Assembly (NCBI GenBank): GCA_963844395.1
Contig: CAWJNX010000001.1
Location: 744,001-808,000, forward strand
DNA length: 64,000 nt
Direction: 5' to 3'
From: VRUE01 sp963844395
GTDB lineage: Bacteria > Actinomycetota > Thermoleophilia > Solirubrobacterales > 70-9
Shown: positions 18,692-26,758 of the stretch, piece after piece
Layout of the letters: every line of letters starts with the position of its first letter
Numbering within the stretch: the stretch's first letter is position 1
The notes under the pieces: generated by a model
Database searches by the model: none
Told to the model about the DNA's origin: nothing
Seen by the model: the letters and a program-made list of their open reading frames with translations, nothing else
Made by a program: the position numbers and the translations under genes

Positions 18692-19459
18692 CTATTCCTT
18701 GCGACCCTCGGCGAAGATCTCGAACTGGTTGTCCCTGGGCATGCGGGCCTTGCCGGTGCCACGGAAGACGTTGGCAAGGCGCATGCCGACCGACTCGTAG
18801 AGCTCTTTGAGTTCGTTGACCGAGTAGAGGCGCTGGCGGAAGGGGATCGGCTCGATCTTCTCGAGCACCTCGCCGAACGGCAGCGGGACGGTAAACCCTT
18901 CCAAGTAGCGGTCCTTGGCGTTCCAGCGATGGTCGCTGAGTTCCAGCGTCGCCTCGCCGGCGATCCAGGTTTTCGTAGGCAGGTGCTTTTCGGCGTGCAG
19001 CACGTTGGGCAGCTGCATCAGGTGGCCGCCGCCCGAGCGCAGCGCGTTGGAGACGACCTCGAAGGTGCGGTAGTTCTCCTCGTCGGTCTCGAAGTAGCCC
19101 ACGGCGCCGTCGTTGAGGCTGAGGACCAGGTCGAACTCGTCCTCGAAGTCGAGCTCGCGCAGATCCGCCTGGACGAAGGAGACGTCGAGGGACTGCGCTT
19201 CGGCCTCGCGGGCGGCGATCTCGAGCAGCTCCGCCGAGATGTCGAGCCCGACGACCTCGAACCCCCGTCGCCTCAGCTCCAGGGAGTGCCGGCCGATCCC
19301 GCAGGCGAGATCGAGCACCCGCTCGGAGCCATCCGGCCGCAGCATTCCGAGGGCCCGGTCCACTTCGGCGACCGTCCGGTCCGCCCAGGGCATCTGCGTG
19401 GTCGTCTCCGCCGGAAAGCCCGAGCGGTACCAGTCAGGCGGAACCTCGACCTCAGTCAC
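18692..19459 (-). CDS. Class I SAM-dependent methyltransferase
   Basis: 255 residues. It starts at GTG 19459 with GGGAGG about 6 nt upstream. Motif I VLDLACGIGRH (48-58), GFEVVGLDIS (motif II), DLVLSLNDGAVGYFETDEEN, and PNVLHAEKHLP before the cap. Same subfamily as the protein at 17784-18542, so an old tandem duplication. A 25-codon open frame overlaps its start (see 19452-19529). The tandem-wHTH regulator lies immediately upstream. Substrate unknown. Confidence 0.8.
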   Translation of the reverse strand: MTEVEVPPDWYRSGFPAETTTQMPWADRTVAEVDRALGMLRPDGSERVLDLACGIGRHSLELRRRGFEVVGLDISAELLEIAAREAEAQSLDVSFVQADLRELDFEDEFDLVLSLNDGAVGYFETDEENYRTFEVVSNALRSGGGHLMQLPNVLHAEKHLPTKTWIAGEATLELSDHRWNAKDRYLEGFTVPLPFGEVLEKIEPIPFRQRLYSVNELKELYESVGMRLANVFRGTGKARMPRDNQFEIFAEGRKE

Positions 19460-19529
19460 TGTCGCCTCCCTTGCGGTTGTCTCCCATGAACCGCCCCTCC
19501 CTGCTGTTGTCTCCCATAAACCACCCCAT
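19452..19529 (-). CDS. Possible short leader peptide upstream of the methyltransferase
   Basis: 25 codons from ATG 19529 to TGA 19454-19452, encoding MGWFMGDNSREGRF then MGDNRKGGDSD. The repeat reflects a roughly 24-bp imperfect direct DNA repeat (19475 and 19505 regions). TATAAA at 19546-19541 would place transcription start about 5 nt before the ATG. The stop overlaps the methyltransferase GTG out of frame. It could be a coupling or attenuating leader, or chance. No comparative support is available here. Confidence 0.3.
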   Translation of the reverse strand: MGWFMGDNSREGRFMGDNRKGGDSD

Positions 19530-19541
19530 CGTTCGGAAAGT

Positions 19542-20528
19542 TTATATCAATCGAGGGGGGAACAGGGCGCGATTGAGGCCGTTGACGAGGGCATGGGCGA
19601 GGCGTCGATTCCCGCCCAGCTCGAGGCGTCCCGGGTCGGCTTCGATCGCGACGCGAAGCCACGCCGCCACGGTGCCGGTGGCCCAGGAGCCGGGGCTGCT
19701 GTCGAGACGAGTTGTGCAGGAGGCGATCCGGCCCTCCTCGACGCCGACCGTCACCCCGACCAGATGGCGCTCCCCGCCATTGTCGAACTCGACCCCCAGG
19801 CGACAGGAGCCCGACAGCTCTGCCGGCAGCCTCAGTAACGGCACGGCGAGCAGCAGGCCGGACTCGGCGTTGACCGGCGTGAGCGGCGCGGTCACCTCCG
19901 CGAGGTGGTTGCGCTCCCAGCGGATCGCCGCAGCGAGGGGAGCCGCGCCCCGGCGCAGCCACTCGGTCACCTCATACGGGGTGCCCTTGCCGGAGGCGGA
20001 CCTTTTGCCCGCCACCAATCCGGCTTCGCGCAGGGCTGCCAGGCGGCGCTCCAGGGACTGGTAGCTGAGGGACTCGATCGCGCTGTCGAGCTCGGCGAGC
20101 GTGACGGGGCCGGCGGCAAGCGAACGGAGCATCGTTGACGACCACCCCTCCACCAGCGCCTTGACAGCCGCCCTCCCGTCATCGCTGCCGATCGCCAGTG
20201 GCTCTCGTGGAGCGTCGGCAAGCCAACCCTCGAGGATCCTGGCGACGAAACGCAGTTCGCTTCCGGCCCGGTTGGTCAGCACGTACTCGCGCACGCTCGG
20301 GAACGGATGGAGTCGGCGCTTGGCGATCGCCCCGACCTCGCTCAGTTCCTTGAGATGGGCGCGGAGGGTCGTCTGCGGCGAGCCCGTTTCGCGGCGCAGC
20401 TCGACCAGGCGCCTCGGGCCCTGCGCGAGCTTGTTGAGGACGAGGGCGTTGAGCGGAGCGGCCAGCAAGGTGAGGACGCGCGTCCCGGTGCGCTCCCCGT
20501 TGGCTCCTCCCATGGCGGCAGCCTCCAT
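19542..20528 (-). CDS. Tandem winged-helix transcriptional regulator with C-terminal sensor-like domain
   Basis: 328 residues from ATG 20528; an upstream in-frame extension lacks family character, and a TAATAC/ATAAT box lies 7-9 nt before this ATG. Two winged helices are visible: GTRVLTLLAAPLNALVLNKLA... TTLRAHLKELSEVGAI (about 15-65) and MLRSLAAGPVTLAEL... SLERRLAALREAGLV (about 110-160), each of the HxlR/ArsR kind. The C-terminal 130 residues end in GSWATGTVAAWLRVAIE... GNRRLAHALVNGLNRALF, reminiscent of an SCP2-like small-molecule domain (weak). It probably controls itself and the methyltransferases downstream. Broken relatives lie at 3340-4076. Confidence 0.75.
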   Translation of the reverse strand: MEAAAMGGANGERTGTRVLTLLAAPLNALVLNKLAQGPRRLVELRRETGSPQTTLRAHLKELSEVGAIAKRRLHPFPSVREYVLTNRAGSELRFVARILEGWLADAPREPLAIGSDDGRAAVKALVEGWSSTMLRSLAAGPVTLAELDSAIESLSYQSLERRLAALREAGLVAGKRSASGKGTPYEVTEWLRRGAAPLAAAIRWERNHLAEVTAPLTPVNAESGLLLAVPLLRLPAELSGSCRLGVEFDNGGERHLVGVTVGVEEGRIASCTTRLDSSPGSWATGTVAAWLRVAIEADPGRLELGGNRRLAHALVNGLNRALFPPRLI

Positions 20529-20597
20529 GCGGAAAGTATTATGACACAGATGAGGTTCGTAATGGGAACATGTTAGGTGCTCGCAAGAGGCAGACAC

Positions 20598-21911
20598 CTA
20601 CATGTCGAGGTGGTCCCAGAGCAGCAATCGTTCCGCGCAGCGGCCGGCGCGGTCCTGGGCCACCTCGAAGATTCGGTCGATCACCGGGGCGTGCCAGCCT
20701 TCGTCCTCCGCCCGTTCGGCGACGGTCTCAATCGCGTCGCAGACGTACTTCAGGGCGCAGCTCGCCTGGATGTGGAAGATGTCGAGATCGATGCCGCATT
20801 CTTCGGCAACCCGGTGCAGCCCACGGAGATAGGTGGTGACGTCGAAGTCGTCGGGGAGCACCATCCCGGTTTCGATCGGCTCGTCGTAGACCACCGTCGA
20901 GGTGACGTCGTAGAGCGGCGCCAGCTGAACCCCGTCGTCGCGAAAGAGCAGCGCGAAGTTCCTGCCGTGCGCGTCGCCATTGCCGAGCACGTAGTTGCCG
21001 AAGGCCGCGTGCACGAGCGTCGAAACCTCCGCCTTCAGGCCGACCGCCCGCAGCAGGCCACAGGCTTCGGCGAACCCCGGGGCATCCGCCTCGCGGCTGC
21101 CCCGCTCCGTCCCGGGGGCGATGCCGAGCGCCTGGCAGAAGGTCTCCTGGTGCATTCGCCTCGGGGTCAAGCCGTCCCAGACGAGGTCGAAGCGAGGCGA
21201 GACGAGGCAGTCCTCGCCGTCGATCGTCTCCACCGACGCCTTGGCTGCCGGTACCCCGGACTGTCGCATGACCGCCATGCAAAACCTCTCGTTGGTGGCG
21301 ATTTCGGGATGCTCGCCGGTTTCGGGCTTGGCGATGTGGGTGCTCGGCGTGCCCGGCTTGGGATGTCCCCAGGGCCCATCGACCCCGTCGCGAACGAGGC
21401 CGAGCTTGTGGCGGTCACCGCTGAGGGCAATCCGCTGGCGCGAGCCCGTCTCCTGGGGCGAATCGGCCCCCTCCTGCGAGCCGGTCCCCTCGGACGAATC
21501 GGCCGCCTCCCGCGAGCCGGTCCCGTGGGACGAACCGACCTCCTGCCGCGGCGGCAGGAAGGTGACGGCTCCCGGGCAATCGCGGCCCAGCTCGGCGATC
21601 AGGGCGAAGCCGTCCCTCCGGTCGGTCCCCAGTTCGTCCGCGATTCGCCGCCGCTGCGCGCCTTCCGGCAGCAGCCCCTCCACGTAGGCCCGGCTCGTGT
21701 CGGCGCTGTAGGGCTCGGCCCGGACCGGCAGCGAGTTGCTGAGCAGCACCGTGCCGGAGCCGTGCCTCTCGACGACTGCCGGCGCGTAGGCGAACTCATA
21801 GCCGCCACCAGCAGCCCGGGAGAGGGTGCCGATCCGCTCCCCGCCAAGATGAACGTCAAGGCTCGCTTTGGGTCCCTCTAAAGTCGTTCTTCTGTCTCCC
21901 TGTAGCTGCAA
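20598..21911 (-). CDS. HipA-family serine/threonine kinase, copy 1, start codon in doubt
   Basis: HipA fold: an N-terminal N1-like part (SLDVHLGGERIGTL... LLPEGAQRRRIADELG), the ATP-loop equivalent SGDRHKLGLVRDG, THIAKPETG, the catalytic loop GNGDAHGRNF (Asp and Asn kept, Lys replaced by Arg) and the metal-binding YDVTST. Open from a TTG at 21911, but paralogues start at GTG-AGC-CTT; here that codon is GCG (21866-21864), still preceded by AGAGGGACCCAAA. The promoter at 21914-21943 would start the mRNA near 21907, inside or after the TTG. So copy 1 may not be translated normally. It also carries a three-unit 36-bp tandem repeat (21441-21548) in place of the linker. No hipB neighbour. Confidence 0.7.
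   Translation of the reverse strand: MQLQGDRRTTLEGPKASLDVHLGGERIGTLSRAAGGGYEFAYAPAVVERHGSGTVLLSNSLPVRAEPYSADTSRAYVEGLLPEGAQRRRIADELGTDRRDGFALIAELGRDCPGAVTFLPPRQEVGSSHGTGSREAADSSEGTGSQEGADSPQETGSRQRIALSGDRHKLGLVRDGVDGPWGHPKPGTPSTHIAKPETGEHPEIATNERFCMAVMRQSGVPAAKASVETIDGEDCLVSPRFDLVWDGLTPRRMHQETFCQALGIAPGTERGSREADAPGFAEACGLLRAVGLKAEVSTLVHAAFGNYVLGNGDAHGRNFALLFRDDGVQLAPLYDVTSTVVYDEPIETGMVLPDDFDVTTYLRGLHRVAEECGIDLDIFHIQASCALKYVCDAIETVAERAEDEGWHAPVIDRIFEVAQDRAGRCAERLLLWDHLDM
21441..21548. repeat. Three 36-bp tandem units inside hipA copy 1
   Basis: Units at 21441-21476, 21477-21512 and 21513-21548 all begin CGAGCC and are about 75-85% alike by eye. They encode a 12-residue repeat of the type S-x-E/G-TGSxE-x-AD. 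In the other two HipA copies this position holds a WxSEDELEEL-type acidic linker. Confidence 0.7.
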
Positions 21912-21913
21912 GG

Positions 21914-21943
21914 ATCCTAAACCGATCTGAGGCCGGCGCGCAA
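21914..21943 (-). promoter_or_regulatory. Promoter of hipA copy 1
   Basis: -35 TTGCGC (minus strand, 21943-21938), 18-nt spacer, -10 TAGGAT (21919-21914). The -35 is flanked by GCAGGCGCT...CGGCCT sequence shared with the promoter of hipA copy 2, which suggests a common operator. Confidence 0.5.
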
Positions 21944-21964
21944 GGCAGCGCCTGCGGGCCTCAG
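21927..21964 (-). terminator. Hairpin at the end of hipA copy 2
   Basis: CTGAGGCC (21927-21934) pairs with GGCCTCAG (21957-21964), with an inner GGCGC/GCGCC stem. It starts inside the stop codon of hipA copy 2 and overlaps the -35 of copy 1, so it may be a terminator, an operator or both. Confidence 0.45.
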
Positions 21965-23217
21965 TACTGGACCTCGTAGCCGAGGTTGAGGGCGCGCTCG
22001 CCGGCGAATTCGAGGATGCCGTCGATCACGGGCGCGTACCAGCCTTCGTCACGGGCCCGCTCGGCGACCGTCTCGAGGGCCTTGCTCATCCTCACCGAGA
22101 CGTTCGCGGCGACACGGCGGCAGTGCTCGAAGTCGATCTCCGTGTCCTCGCAGATCTGGGCCAGTTCAAGTAGGTAGGCGGTTTCGGAGTAGTCCTCGGC
22201 GACGACCATCCCGACGTGGGTCGGATCGTCGTAGACGGCGGTCGAGGCAATGTCGTAGAACGGCGCCAGCAAGGAGCCGTCGGGAACGACCATCAGCGCG
22301 AAGTTCTTGCCGTGGGCGTCGCCGTTGCCGAGGATGTAGTTGCAGAACGCCGCGGCGAGCAGGTTCGTTATCCGCTCCTCCTGGCCGACCGCCCGCAGCA
22401 GCCCGCACGATTCGACGAAGCCAGGACCGTCGGCCTCCTCGCTGCCGGGCGCGGCGTTGGGCGCGAAGCTGAGCGCCTGGCAGAAGCTCTCCTGGTGGAA
22501 CCGCTTCACGTCCAGGCCCTCGCCGCTGCGGTCGAAGCGCTCGGAGACTATGCAGAGCCGCCCCGCGATCGTCTCCACGGCCGTCGGGGCGACGAATAGG
22601 CCGACCTCGCCGACGACGGTGGTGCAGAACATCTCGTTGGCGACCATTTCGGGGTGTTCGCCGGTCTCCGGCTTGACGATGTGGGTGCTCGGCAGGTCGG
22701 CTCGCGGCCAGGCCCAGCGCTCGCCGGGCGCCGAGCGAGTGAGGCTGAGCTTGTGGCGGACGCCGGGCAGGAGGGAGCGCATCCGCTGCGGGCGCTCGGA
22801 GTCGAAGAGCCGCGGCGGCGGTCTGGAGACGAGCTCCTCCAGCTCGTCCTCACTCACCCAGGTGGTCGGGGTCGCGCCCGCCTTGAGCGCCGGCTCGCCC
22901 TGCGGCTGGAAGACGACGCCTCCCGCGCAGTCGCGACCCAGCTCGGCGAGCAACGCGTAGCCGTCACCGGGATCGACGTCCAGCTCGCGAGCCAGCTTCA
23001 GCCGCCGCATCCCCTCGGGCAGCAAACCCTCAACAAAAGCCTTGGTGGTGTCGGCGCTGAAGGGCTCCTCGGTGGTCGGCAGCGAAGTGCTGAGCAGCGC
23101 CGTTCCCCGGCCGAACTTGTCCAGGCACTCACGGGAGTAGGCGAGGCGATAGTCGTCATCGCCAGCCGGGAACAGGGTCCCGATCCGCTCCCCGTACAGG
23201 TAGACGTCAAGACTCAC
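21961..23217 (-). CDS. HipA-family serine/threonine kinase, copy 2
   Basis: 418 residues, GTG start with GGGAGG 7 nt upstream. N-terminal MSLDVYLYGERIGTL and LLPEGMRRLKLARELDV; ATP-loop region PGVRHKLSLTR; THIVKPETGEHPE; catalytic loop GNGDAHGKNF with Asp, Lys and Asn all present; YDIASTAVYD for the second metal-binding Asp. It is the copy with the most complete active site. By family knowledge such kinases phosphorylate an aminoacyl-tRNA synthetase (HipA) or other targets, and are usually paired with a HipB antitoxin. None is encoded next to this gene. It has its own promoter, shared in design with copies 1 and 3. Confidence 0.85.
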   Translation of the reverse strand: MSLDVYLYGERIGTLFPAGDDDYRLAYSRECLDKFGRGTALLSTSLPTTEEPFSADTTKAFVEGLLPEGMRRLKLARELDVDPGDGYALLAELGRDCAGGVVFQPQGEPALKAGATPTTWVSEDELEELVSRPPPRLFDSERPQRMRSLLPGVRHKLSLTRSAPGERWAWPRADLPSTHIVKPETGEHPEMVANEMFCTTVVGEVGLFVAPTAVETIAGRLCIVSERFDRSGEGLDVKRFHQESFCQALSFAPNAAPGSEEADGPGFVESCGLLRAVGQEERITNLLAAAFCNYILGNGDAHGKNFALMVVPDGSLLAPFYDIASTAVYDDPTHVGMVVAEDYSETAYLLELAQICEDTEIDFEHCRRVAANVSVRMSKALETVAERARDEGWYAPVIDGILEFAGERALNLGYEVQY

Positions 23218-23261
23218 TTTGGTCCTCCCAGAGTCGTTACAAAGTCTCCCCTTGGTATGGG

Positions 23262-23299
23262 ACTGTAGACGGCTGCAGGCCGCTACGCAAAGCGCCTGC
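23262..23299 (-). promoter_or_regulatory. Promoter and palindromic operator candidate of hipA copy 2
   Basis: -10 TACAGT (23267-23262), 17-nt spacer, -35 TTGCGT (23290-23285). The -35 sits in an inverted repeat, GCAGGCCGCT...AGCGCCTGC (23275-23299). The untranslated leader is 38 nt, as at copy 3. Confidence 0.55.
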
Positions 23300-23332
23300 T
23301 AATGGGGCATGTGCTCGGCGCGGACCAGCCGC

Positions 23333-24349
23333 TCAGCCGTAGCGCTCGCCGATGATCGCGCGCAGCTTGGCGCGATCGTGGCGGGCCTGGACGCGGCGCA
23401 CCGTGCCCGAACGCGAGCGCATGACGAGCGATTCGGTGCTGGCGCCGGGGCCGCGATACCGGACGCCCTGCAGGACGTCGCCATCGGTGACGCCACTGGC
23501 CGAGAAGAAGACGTCGTCGCCCGAGCAGAGGTCGTCGGAGGTGAGGACGCGGTCGAGGTCGTAGCCCGCGTCGAGCGCCGCCTGCCGCTCGCCATCGTCG
23601 CGCGGCCATAGGCGGCCGAGCAGCTGGCCGCCCATTGACTTCAGCGCCGCCGCCGAGAGCACGCCCTCCGGCGTGCCGCCGATCCCCCACAGCAGGTTGA
23701 CGGGAGAGCGCTCGCTGACCGCCAGCAGGGCAGCGGAGACGTCGCCATCGGTGATCAGGCGGATGCGGGCGCCCGCCTCGCGCACGGCGCGCATCGCCTC
23801 CTCGTGGCGCGGCCGGTCGAGCATGACGACGCTGACGTCACCGATGCTGCCGCCCTTGCGCTCGGCAACCAGCTTCAGCGTCTCCGGCAGGGGGCGATCG
23901 AGGTCGAGCAGGTCGGCGATCTCCTCGCCGCCGGCGATCTTCTCCATGTAGACGCAGGGTCCGGGATCGAACATCGTGCCGCGCTCGGCAAGGGCGATCA
24001 CGGCGAGGGCGCTGGGCATGCCGAGCGCGCAGAGCCGCGTCCCCTCGAGCGGGTCGACGGCGATGTCGACGACCGGCGGGCTGCCGTCGCCGATCTGCTC
24101 GCCGTTGTAGAGCATCGGCGCCTCGTCCTTCTCCCCCTCGCCGATCACGACAACGCCATCCATCGCGACCGAGTCGAGCACGTGCCGCATCGCGTCCACC
24201 GCAGCCTGGTCGGCGGCGATCTTGTCGCCGCGGCCGACCCAGCGAGCCGCGGCGAGCGCCGCCGCCTCGGTCACTCGGACCAGCTCAAGGGCGAGGTTGC
24301 GGTCGGGCTTGGTGGGACCTGGCGTCAGGTCTGGCGGGGTCTCACCCAT
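23333..24349 (-). CDS. glpX: Class II fructose-1,6-bisphosphatase
   Basis: 338 residues, in the usual range for GlpX. The signature segments are present: ALAAARWVGRGDKIAADQAAVDAMR near the N-terminus, VVIGEGEKDEAPMLYNGE, VDIAVDPLEGT with the metal-binding Asp-Pro-Leu-Glu-Gly-Thr, GGSIGDVSVVMLDRPRH, and LWGIGGTPEGVLSAAALK. Cytosolic gluconeogenic enzyme hydrolysing fructose-1,6-bisphosphate. It lies downstream of nothing co-directional and is separated from hipA copy 2 by 115 bp. A TAGCCT box 9 nt before the ATG suggests an almost leaderless mRNA. Confidence 0.92.
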   Translation of the reverse strand: MGETPPDLTPGPTKPDRNLALELVRVTEAAALAAARWVGRGDKIAADQAAVDAMRHVLDSVAMDGVVVIGEGEKDEAPMLYNGEQIGDGSPPVVDIAVDPLEGTRLCALGMPSALAVIALAERGTMFDPGPCVYMEKIAGGEEIADLLDLDRPLPETLKLVAERKGGSIGDVSVVMLDRPRHEEAMRAVREAGARIRLITDGDVSAALLAVSERSPVNLLWGIGGTPEGVLSAAALKSMGGQLLGRLWPRDDGERQAALDAGYDLDRVLTSDDLCSGDDVFFSASGVTDGDVLQGVRYRGPGASTESLVMRSRSGTVRRVQARHDRAKLRAIIGERYG

Positions 24350-24365
24350 GCGCGCCGCAGGCTAT

Positions 24366-24478
24366 CGGACGTGCCGTGTCTTAGAGGACGATATGGGTAC
24401 CTCTAGATCGACTCAGCTACGAGAAGCAAGCGTTTCGCTAGTCGTATCGCTAGCCCCTCCTAAGCTGCGGCACGTCCG
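24366..24478. repeat. 113-bp imperfect palindrome between glpX and the LLM gene
   Basis: Terminal 11-bp arms CGGACGTGCCG (24366-24376) and CGGCACGTCCG (24468-24478) are perfect inverted repeats; the interior has weaker internal pairing (GCTACGA/TCGTA region). The same GACGTGCCG termini and a GGTACCTCT-like core occur at 34047-34096. It could be a small mobile palindrome, an RNA hairpin or an operator pair. Confidence 0.5.
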
Positions 24479-24505
24479 GAGGGTTGGCGTATAGGGTCGG
24501 TCGGC

Positions 24506-25435
24506 ATGGATCGCTGGGGATTGACGCTGCCGCTACCGGGCCTGCCGCTGGCCGATCACGAGGAGATGGTCAAGCGGGCGGAGGCGGCCGGCTACACCGA
24601 CCTCTGGAGCGGTGAGACGAACGGGCCGGACGGCTTCACGCCGCTGGCCCTGGGCGCCGCCTGGACCGAGCGGCTGCGGCTCGGAACTGGGGTGGTTGGA
24701 GTCTTCCAGCGCGGCCCGGCGCTGCTGGCGCAGGAGGCGGCGGCGCTGGCCGACGCCTCGCGGGGGCGCTTCGCGCTCGGCATCGGCTCCTCCTCGGACC
24801 GAATTGTCGAAGGCTGGAACGAAATCCCCTTCGAGCGGCCGCTGAGCAAGGTGCGCGAGATGGTCAACTTCCTGCGCACCGCGCTCGACGGCGAGCGCAC
24901 CGCCAGCGGCTTCAAGCTCGAGGTGGCGCCGGCGCAGCGGGTGCCGATCGTCCTCGCTGCCCTGCGCGGCAAGATGCTCGATCTGGCGATGGAGCGCGCC
25001 GACGGCGCCTTCACCAACTTCCTGCCGCTCGCCGGACTGTCTCGGGTGACTGCGCAGCTGGAGGGCGCGCCGGACGGCTTTGAGCTGCTCTGCCGCTTCT
25101 TCTGCCTGCCCGGCGAGCGCGAGGCGGTCGAGCCCCTGGCCCGCTTCATGTTCTCCTCCTACATCACCGTCCCCGTCTACGCCGCCTTCTACCGCTGGCT
25201 CGGCTACGGCGAACAGATCGATCCGATGATCGCCGCCTGGGAGGCGGGCGACCGCGGCGCAGCCGCGGCGGCGGCCCCCTGGGAGCTGATCGAGGACATG
25301 TTCGTTTTCGGCACCCCCGAGCAGATGCGCGAGCGGCTCGACGCCTTCGTAGCCGGCGGCGTCACGCTGCCCGTCCTCACCCCGATCGTCACGCCCGACA
25401 AGCTCGGCGAGACAATCGAGGCGCTGGCGCCCTGA
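24506..25435 (+). CDS. LLM-class flavin-dependent oxidoreductase, F420-type
   Basis: 309 residues with the luciferase-like TIM barrel: LTLPLPGLPLADHEEMVKRAEAAGYTDLWSGE at the start, LGTGVVGVFQRGPALLAQEAAALADASRGRFALGIGSSS (classical nucleotide-contact region), and a C-terminal FGTPEQMRERLDAFVAGGVT. The pattern fits F420-dependent members in Actinobacteria; FMN or F420 use cannot be proved here. Substrate unknown. TAGGGT ends 9 nt before the ATG, with no ribosome site. It converges on hipA copy 3 with only 25 bp between stops. Confidence 0.85.
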   Translation: MDRWGLTLPLPGLPLADHEEMVKRAEAAGYTDLWSGETNGPDGFTPLALGAAWTERLRLGTGVVGVFQRGPALLAQEAAALADASRGRFALGIGSSSDRIVEGWNEIPFERPLSKVREMVNFLRTALDGERTASGFKLEVAPAQRVPIVLAALRGKMLDLAMERADGAFTNFLPLAGLSRVTAQLEGAPDGFELLCRFFCLPGEREAVEPLARFMFSSYITVPVYAAFYRWLGYGEQIDPMIAAWEAGDRGAAAAAAPWELIEDMFVFGTPEQMRERLDAFVAGGVTLPVLTPIVTPDKLGETIEALAP

Positions 25436-25460
25436 GCGCGGCTGCGCGCGTCGCTGATCT

Positions 25461-26714
25461 CTAGTACTCGACCTCGACCCCGAGCCCGAAGGCGCGTTCA
25501 CCGGCCAGTTCGGCGATGCCGTCGATCACTGGCGCGTACCAGCCCTCCTCCCGGGCTCGCTCGGCGACCACGTCGAGTGCCTTGCTCAGCTTCGCCGCCA
25601 TGGTCGCGGCAAGGTCGCGGAATACGTCGAAGTCGTAATTGCATTCCTCGCAGACCTCGGCCAGTTCGAGCAGGTAGGCGGTCTCCGAGTAGTCCTCGGC
25701 AATCACCATGCCGACGTGGAGGGGCTCGTCGTAGACCGCCGTCGAGGCAATGTCGTAGAAGGGCGCCAGCGACATCCCGGTCTTGTGGAAGAGCACCGCG
25801 AAGTTCTCTCCGTGGGCGTCACCGTTGCCGAGCATGTAGTTGCAGAAGGCGATCCGGAAGAGGATCGCTGGATCGCCCTCGCCGGTAACGGCCTTCAGCA
25901 GGCCGGCGGATTCGGCGAAGCCGGGCCCCTCGACGTCCTCCCCCTCCGCGTTGGTCCGCGAGCAGCCGAGGGCCTGGCAGAAGCTCTCCTGGTGGACCCG
26001 AGCCGCGGCGGGACCATCTCCCTTGCGGTCAAAGCGCTTCGAGACAAGGCAGGCCCGCCCGGCGATCGTCTCCACCTCGCTCGAGACGACCGGCAGGCCA
26101 ACCTCGCGGACGACGCTCGTGCAGAACATCTCGTTGGCGACAAATTCGGGGTATTCGCCGGTCTCGGGTTTGACCACGTGGGTGCTCGGCACGCCCGCCT
26201 CGGGCCAGGCCCAACGACCGTCCGATCCCTCGCGGACGAGGCTGAGCTTGTGGCGCACGCCGCCGAGGGCGAAGCGCATCCGCTGCTCGGTGCCGGCGTC
26301 GAAGAGGCGCCTCACCGGTGGCGTCACCAGCTCCTCCAGTTCCTCCTCGCTCAGCCAGGCGAGCGTGTGGGGATCGGCTGGCTCGACCGACTCGCCCTTC
26401 GGCATGAAGGTGACCGCCCCGGCGCAGTCGCGGCCGAGCTCGGCGATCAGCGCGTAATCATCGCTCGGCTCGACCTCCAGCTCCCGCGCCACTTTCATCC
26501 GTCGCATGCCGTCGGGCAACAGGCCCTCGACGTAGGCCTGGGTCGCCTCGGCGCTGTAGGGCTCCGTGCGCGTCGGCAGTGCGTTGCTCAGCAGCGACAC
26601 CCCGGCGCCGACCTTCTCGACGACCTCGGGCGAGTAGGCCAGCCGGTAATCGTTCTCCCCGGCCGGAAAAAGCGTTCCGATCCTCTCTCCATACAGGTGG
26701 ACATCAAGGCTCAC
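25461..26714 (-). CDS. HipA-family serine/threonine kinase, copy 3
   Basis: 417 residues, GTG start with GAGGAGG upstream. The N-terminal MSLDVHLYGERIGTLFPAG is almost identical to copy 2. ATP-loop region GGVRHKLSLVREG, THVVKPETGEYPE, catalytic loop GNGDAHGENF (Asp and Asn kept, Lys replaced by Glu) and YDIASTAVYDE. The Lys-to-Glu change in the catalytic loop may alter activity. No HipB-like gene is adjacent; the co-directional gene upstream is egtD, whose stop codon overlaps this gene's -10 box (26764-26759). Confidence 0.85.
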   Translation of the reverse strand: MSLDVHLYGERIGTLFPAGENDYRLAYSPEVVEKVGAGVSLLSNALPTRTEPYSAEATQAYVEGLLPDGMRRMKVARELEVEPSDDYALIAELGRDCAGAVTFMPKGESVEPADPHTLAWLSEEELEELVTPPVRRLFDAGTEQRMRFALGGVRHKLSLVREGSDGRWAWPEAGVPSTHVVKPETGEYPEFVANEMFCTSVVREVGLPVVSSEVETIAGRACLVSKRFDRKGDGPAAARVHQESFCQALGCSRTNAEGEDVEGPGFAESAGLLKAVTGEGDPAILFRIAFCNYMLGNGDAHGENFAVLFHKTGMSLAPFYDIASTAVYDEPLHVGMVIAEDYSETAYLLELAEVCEECNYDFDVFRDLAATMAAKLSKALDVVAERAREEGWYAPVIDGIAELAGERAFGLGVEVEY

Positions 26715-26758
26715 TTGGGTCCTCCTCGAGTCTTTCCCTGCCTCCTCTTGGTCGGAAG

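Noticed and set aside
21441..21548. 36-bp repeats as a CRISPR array
   Set aside because: Units abut directly with no spacers and are in frame inside hipA copy 1.
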